From Maribacter sp. (GTDB taxonomy: Bacteria > Bacteroidota > Bacteroidia > Flavobacteriales > Flavobacteriaceae): 64,000 bases of DNA. The notes under the pieces are model-generated. The model did no database searches, was not told where the DNA came from, and saw only the letters and a list, made by a program, of their open reading frames with translations. Of this stretch, positions 62,949 to 64,000 are shown piece after piece; the stretch's first letter is position 1; each line of letters begins with the position of its first letter. The translations under genes were made by a program, and so were the position numbers. The stretch is taken from contig PDPR01000009.1 in the NCBI GenBank assembly GCA_002749285.1, positions 62,001 to 126,000 on the forward strand, in the 5' to 3' direction.

Positions 62949-64000
62949 TCAATCCAAATGCAGTTTCAATATAAAAGATTCCAAGGGTTTTATATTGATC
63001 TGTACCCTACCCATACCATCCTTAACGGTAAGTTCTGGCTTATAGTCGGGGCACAGTTGGTCTTCTAAACGATATACGCCATCCTTAAGTAACCACATTG
63101 AGATAACCTCCTTGGGGATCTTCAATTCGAACCTATAGGCATCATTGGCATCGAAATTGGAGACCACCACCAATTTCTCGTTGGCAGACCACCTTACATA
63201 GGACAATACCCTATGGTTATAGTTCTCGGTATGGTCCTTGTTGTAATAATGGATATCCTTATAATTGCCCATTAAGGCCTCGCTATTGATGGTAAAGTTC
63301 AATAAGGACCTATAAAATTGCCGCAAGTCTTTTTCTTCATCGGACAATTGCCCTCCATCAAATTTTTTATTGTTCATCCAACGTTGGTGGTGGGGCACAC
63401 CGATGTAGTCGAAAATCGAAGTTCGGGTAGGCTGTCCAAACCCGGCATTCTCACTTCCTGGCTCACCGACCTCCTGCCCAAAATAGATCATGGTCGGGGA
63501 TGTGCTTATGGTTGCCGAAACAACCATGGCCGGTTTTCCCCTTTTGGCATCACCGGCAAAATCGGGACTCGCAATGCGTTGTTCATCATGGTTTTCCAAA
63601 AAGTGGAGCATATGGTGTTCTATATCCTTCAGATTATCCACTACGACCGGGATATGGTCTGTCCATCCATGGCCTTGCACAATATGCTTTAAGGAATCGT
63701 ACATTTCCACCTTATCATAGAGGTAATCCATTTTGCCCTTAAAGATATAATCACGATACAGATCGGGGTTGTAGACCTCTGCCAAAAGAAAAGCATTTGG
63801 ATTGCTCATTTTAATGTGTGAGTTCATATAGCTCCAGAACTCCACCGGAACCATCTCGGCCATATCATAGCGGAACCCATCAACACCCATCCCCAGCCAA
63901 TACAAAGCGATATCCTTGAATTTAACCCAAGAACCAGGTACGTCCTTATCTGACCAAAATTCATAATGCTTAGGATAGTCCTTTAAATCAAAACCTTCTG
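62949..64000 (-). CDS. GH13 alpha-amylase family enzyme (C-terminal part; 5' end outside the window)
   Basis: The frame is open to the right edge (351 residues visible). Catalytic residues of the clan are present: nucleophile Asp in GFRYDMAE, acid/base Glu in LLAEVYNP and the third Asp in ENHDEQR. GVDGFRYD and SPTMIYFGQEVGE fix the fold. After the (beta/alpha)8 barrel comes an all-beta C-terminal domain ending LKLHLD. It should act on alpha-1,4-glucans. The N-terminus, and thus the signal peptide and subfamily, lies outside. GDPD follows on the same strand. Confidence 0.92.
   Translation of the reverse strand, partial: EGFDLKDYPKHYEFWSDKDVPGSWVKFKDIALYWLGMGVDGFRYDMAEMVPVEFWSYMNSHIKMSNPNAFLLAEVYNPDLYRDYIFKGKMDYLYDKVEMYDSLKHIVQGHGWTDHIPVVVDNLKDIEHHMLHFLENHDEQRIASPDFAGDAKRGKPAMVVSATISTSPTMIYFGQEVGEPGSENAGFGQPTRTSIFDYIGVPHHQRWMNNKKFDGGQLSDEEKDLRQFYRSLLNFTINSEALMGNYKDIHYYNKDHTENYNHRVLSYVRWSANEKLVVVSNFDANDAYRFELKIPKEVISMWLLKDGVYRLEDQLCPDYKPELTVKDGMGRVQINIKPLESFILKLHLD

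Overview
The window comes from a Bacteroidota genome, most likely a marine Flavobacteriaceae. The signs are GHMP kinases of the mevalonate pathway, GldE/CNNM-type and LptC-type envelope genes, an arginine pathway built around an N-acylornithine transcarbamylase, a UbiA-type prenylglycerol-phosphate transferase, and promoters with the Bacteroidota pattern TTTG-N19-TAnnTTTG (clearest before the tRNA gene). Most of it is ordinary, densely packed chromosome. No CRISPR array, prophage, rRNA or intact insertion sequence was seen.

Layout. 1-6.4 kb: the end of rodA, a membrane-anchored DNA/RNA nuclease, msrB, a sugar-proton symporter and a Prc-type periplasmic protease. 6.6-11.5 kb: surE, a small membrane protein, lpxB, an NlpC/P60 lipoprotein and comEC, probably one operon. 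11.5-17 kb: two POT peptide transporters and a DPP4-like peptidase, a peptide-use module. 17.1-19.4 kb: HMG-CoA reductase plus a GYDIA-family kinase. These end in a 151-bp inverted-repeat element and a bidirectional terminator shared with a convergent envelope operon (coaX, outer-membrane protein, TPR protein, lptC, small protein, CNNM protein, PPIase; 19.6-27.3 kb). 27.4 kb: tRNA-Phe. 27.8-32.3 kb: an arsenosugar-type cluster (rhodanese, TIGR04282, purine nucleoside phosphorylase, arsM, DUF547, TIGR04283). 32.3-34.2 kb: an amidase and a degenerate copy of it. 34.2-36.8 kb: a gene-poor stretch with one outer-membrane protein, broken ORFs and an IS5-like remnant. 36.8-43.6 kb: an FAD/NAD oxidoreductase with a membrane Fe-S protein, then three glycosyltransferases. 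43.6-54.7 kb: a large arginine and proline operon. 54.8-64 kb: an M1 peptidase, an unusual pseudouridine synthase, the second mevalonate block with a UbiA-type prenyltransferase, a flavoprotein, a phosphodiesterase and a truncated GH13 enzyme.

How it works together. The two mevalonate blocks (reductase plus GYDIA kinase at 17-19 kb; mevalonate kinase-like, decarboxylase and prenyltransferase at 57.6-60.7 kb) together supply nearly the whole route from HMG-CoA to isopentenyl diphosphate and a prenyl-ether lipid step. HMG-CoA synthase is not in the window. The arginine operon holds eight arginine genes (the first an inferred N-acylglutamate synthase) and all three proline genes. It is preceded by a 27-codon open frame with Arg and Pro codons near its stop, a candidate attenuation leader. 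A 30-codon frame fits exactly between argF' and argB.

Most worth checking: the Arg/Pro leader; the phosphorylase of the arsenosugar cluster, whose base-specificity residue is Asp instead of Asn; the amidase paralogue with its zinc ligands lost; the pseudouridine synthase without its catalytic Asp; and the 151-bp element whose ends match the IS5-like remnant.
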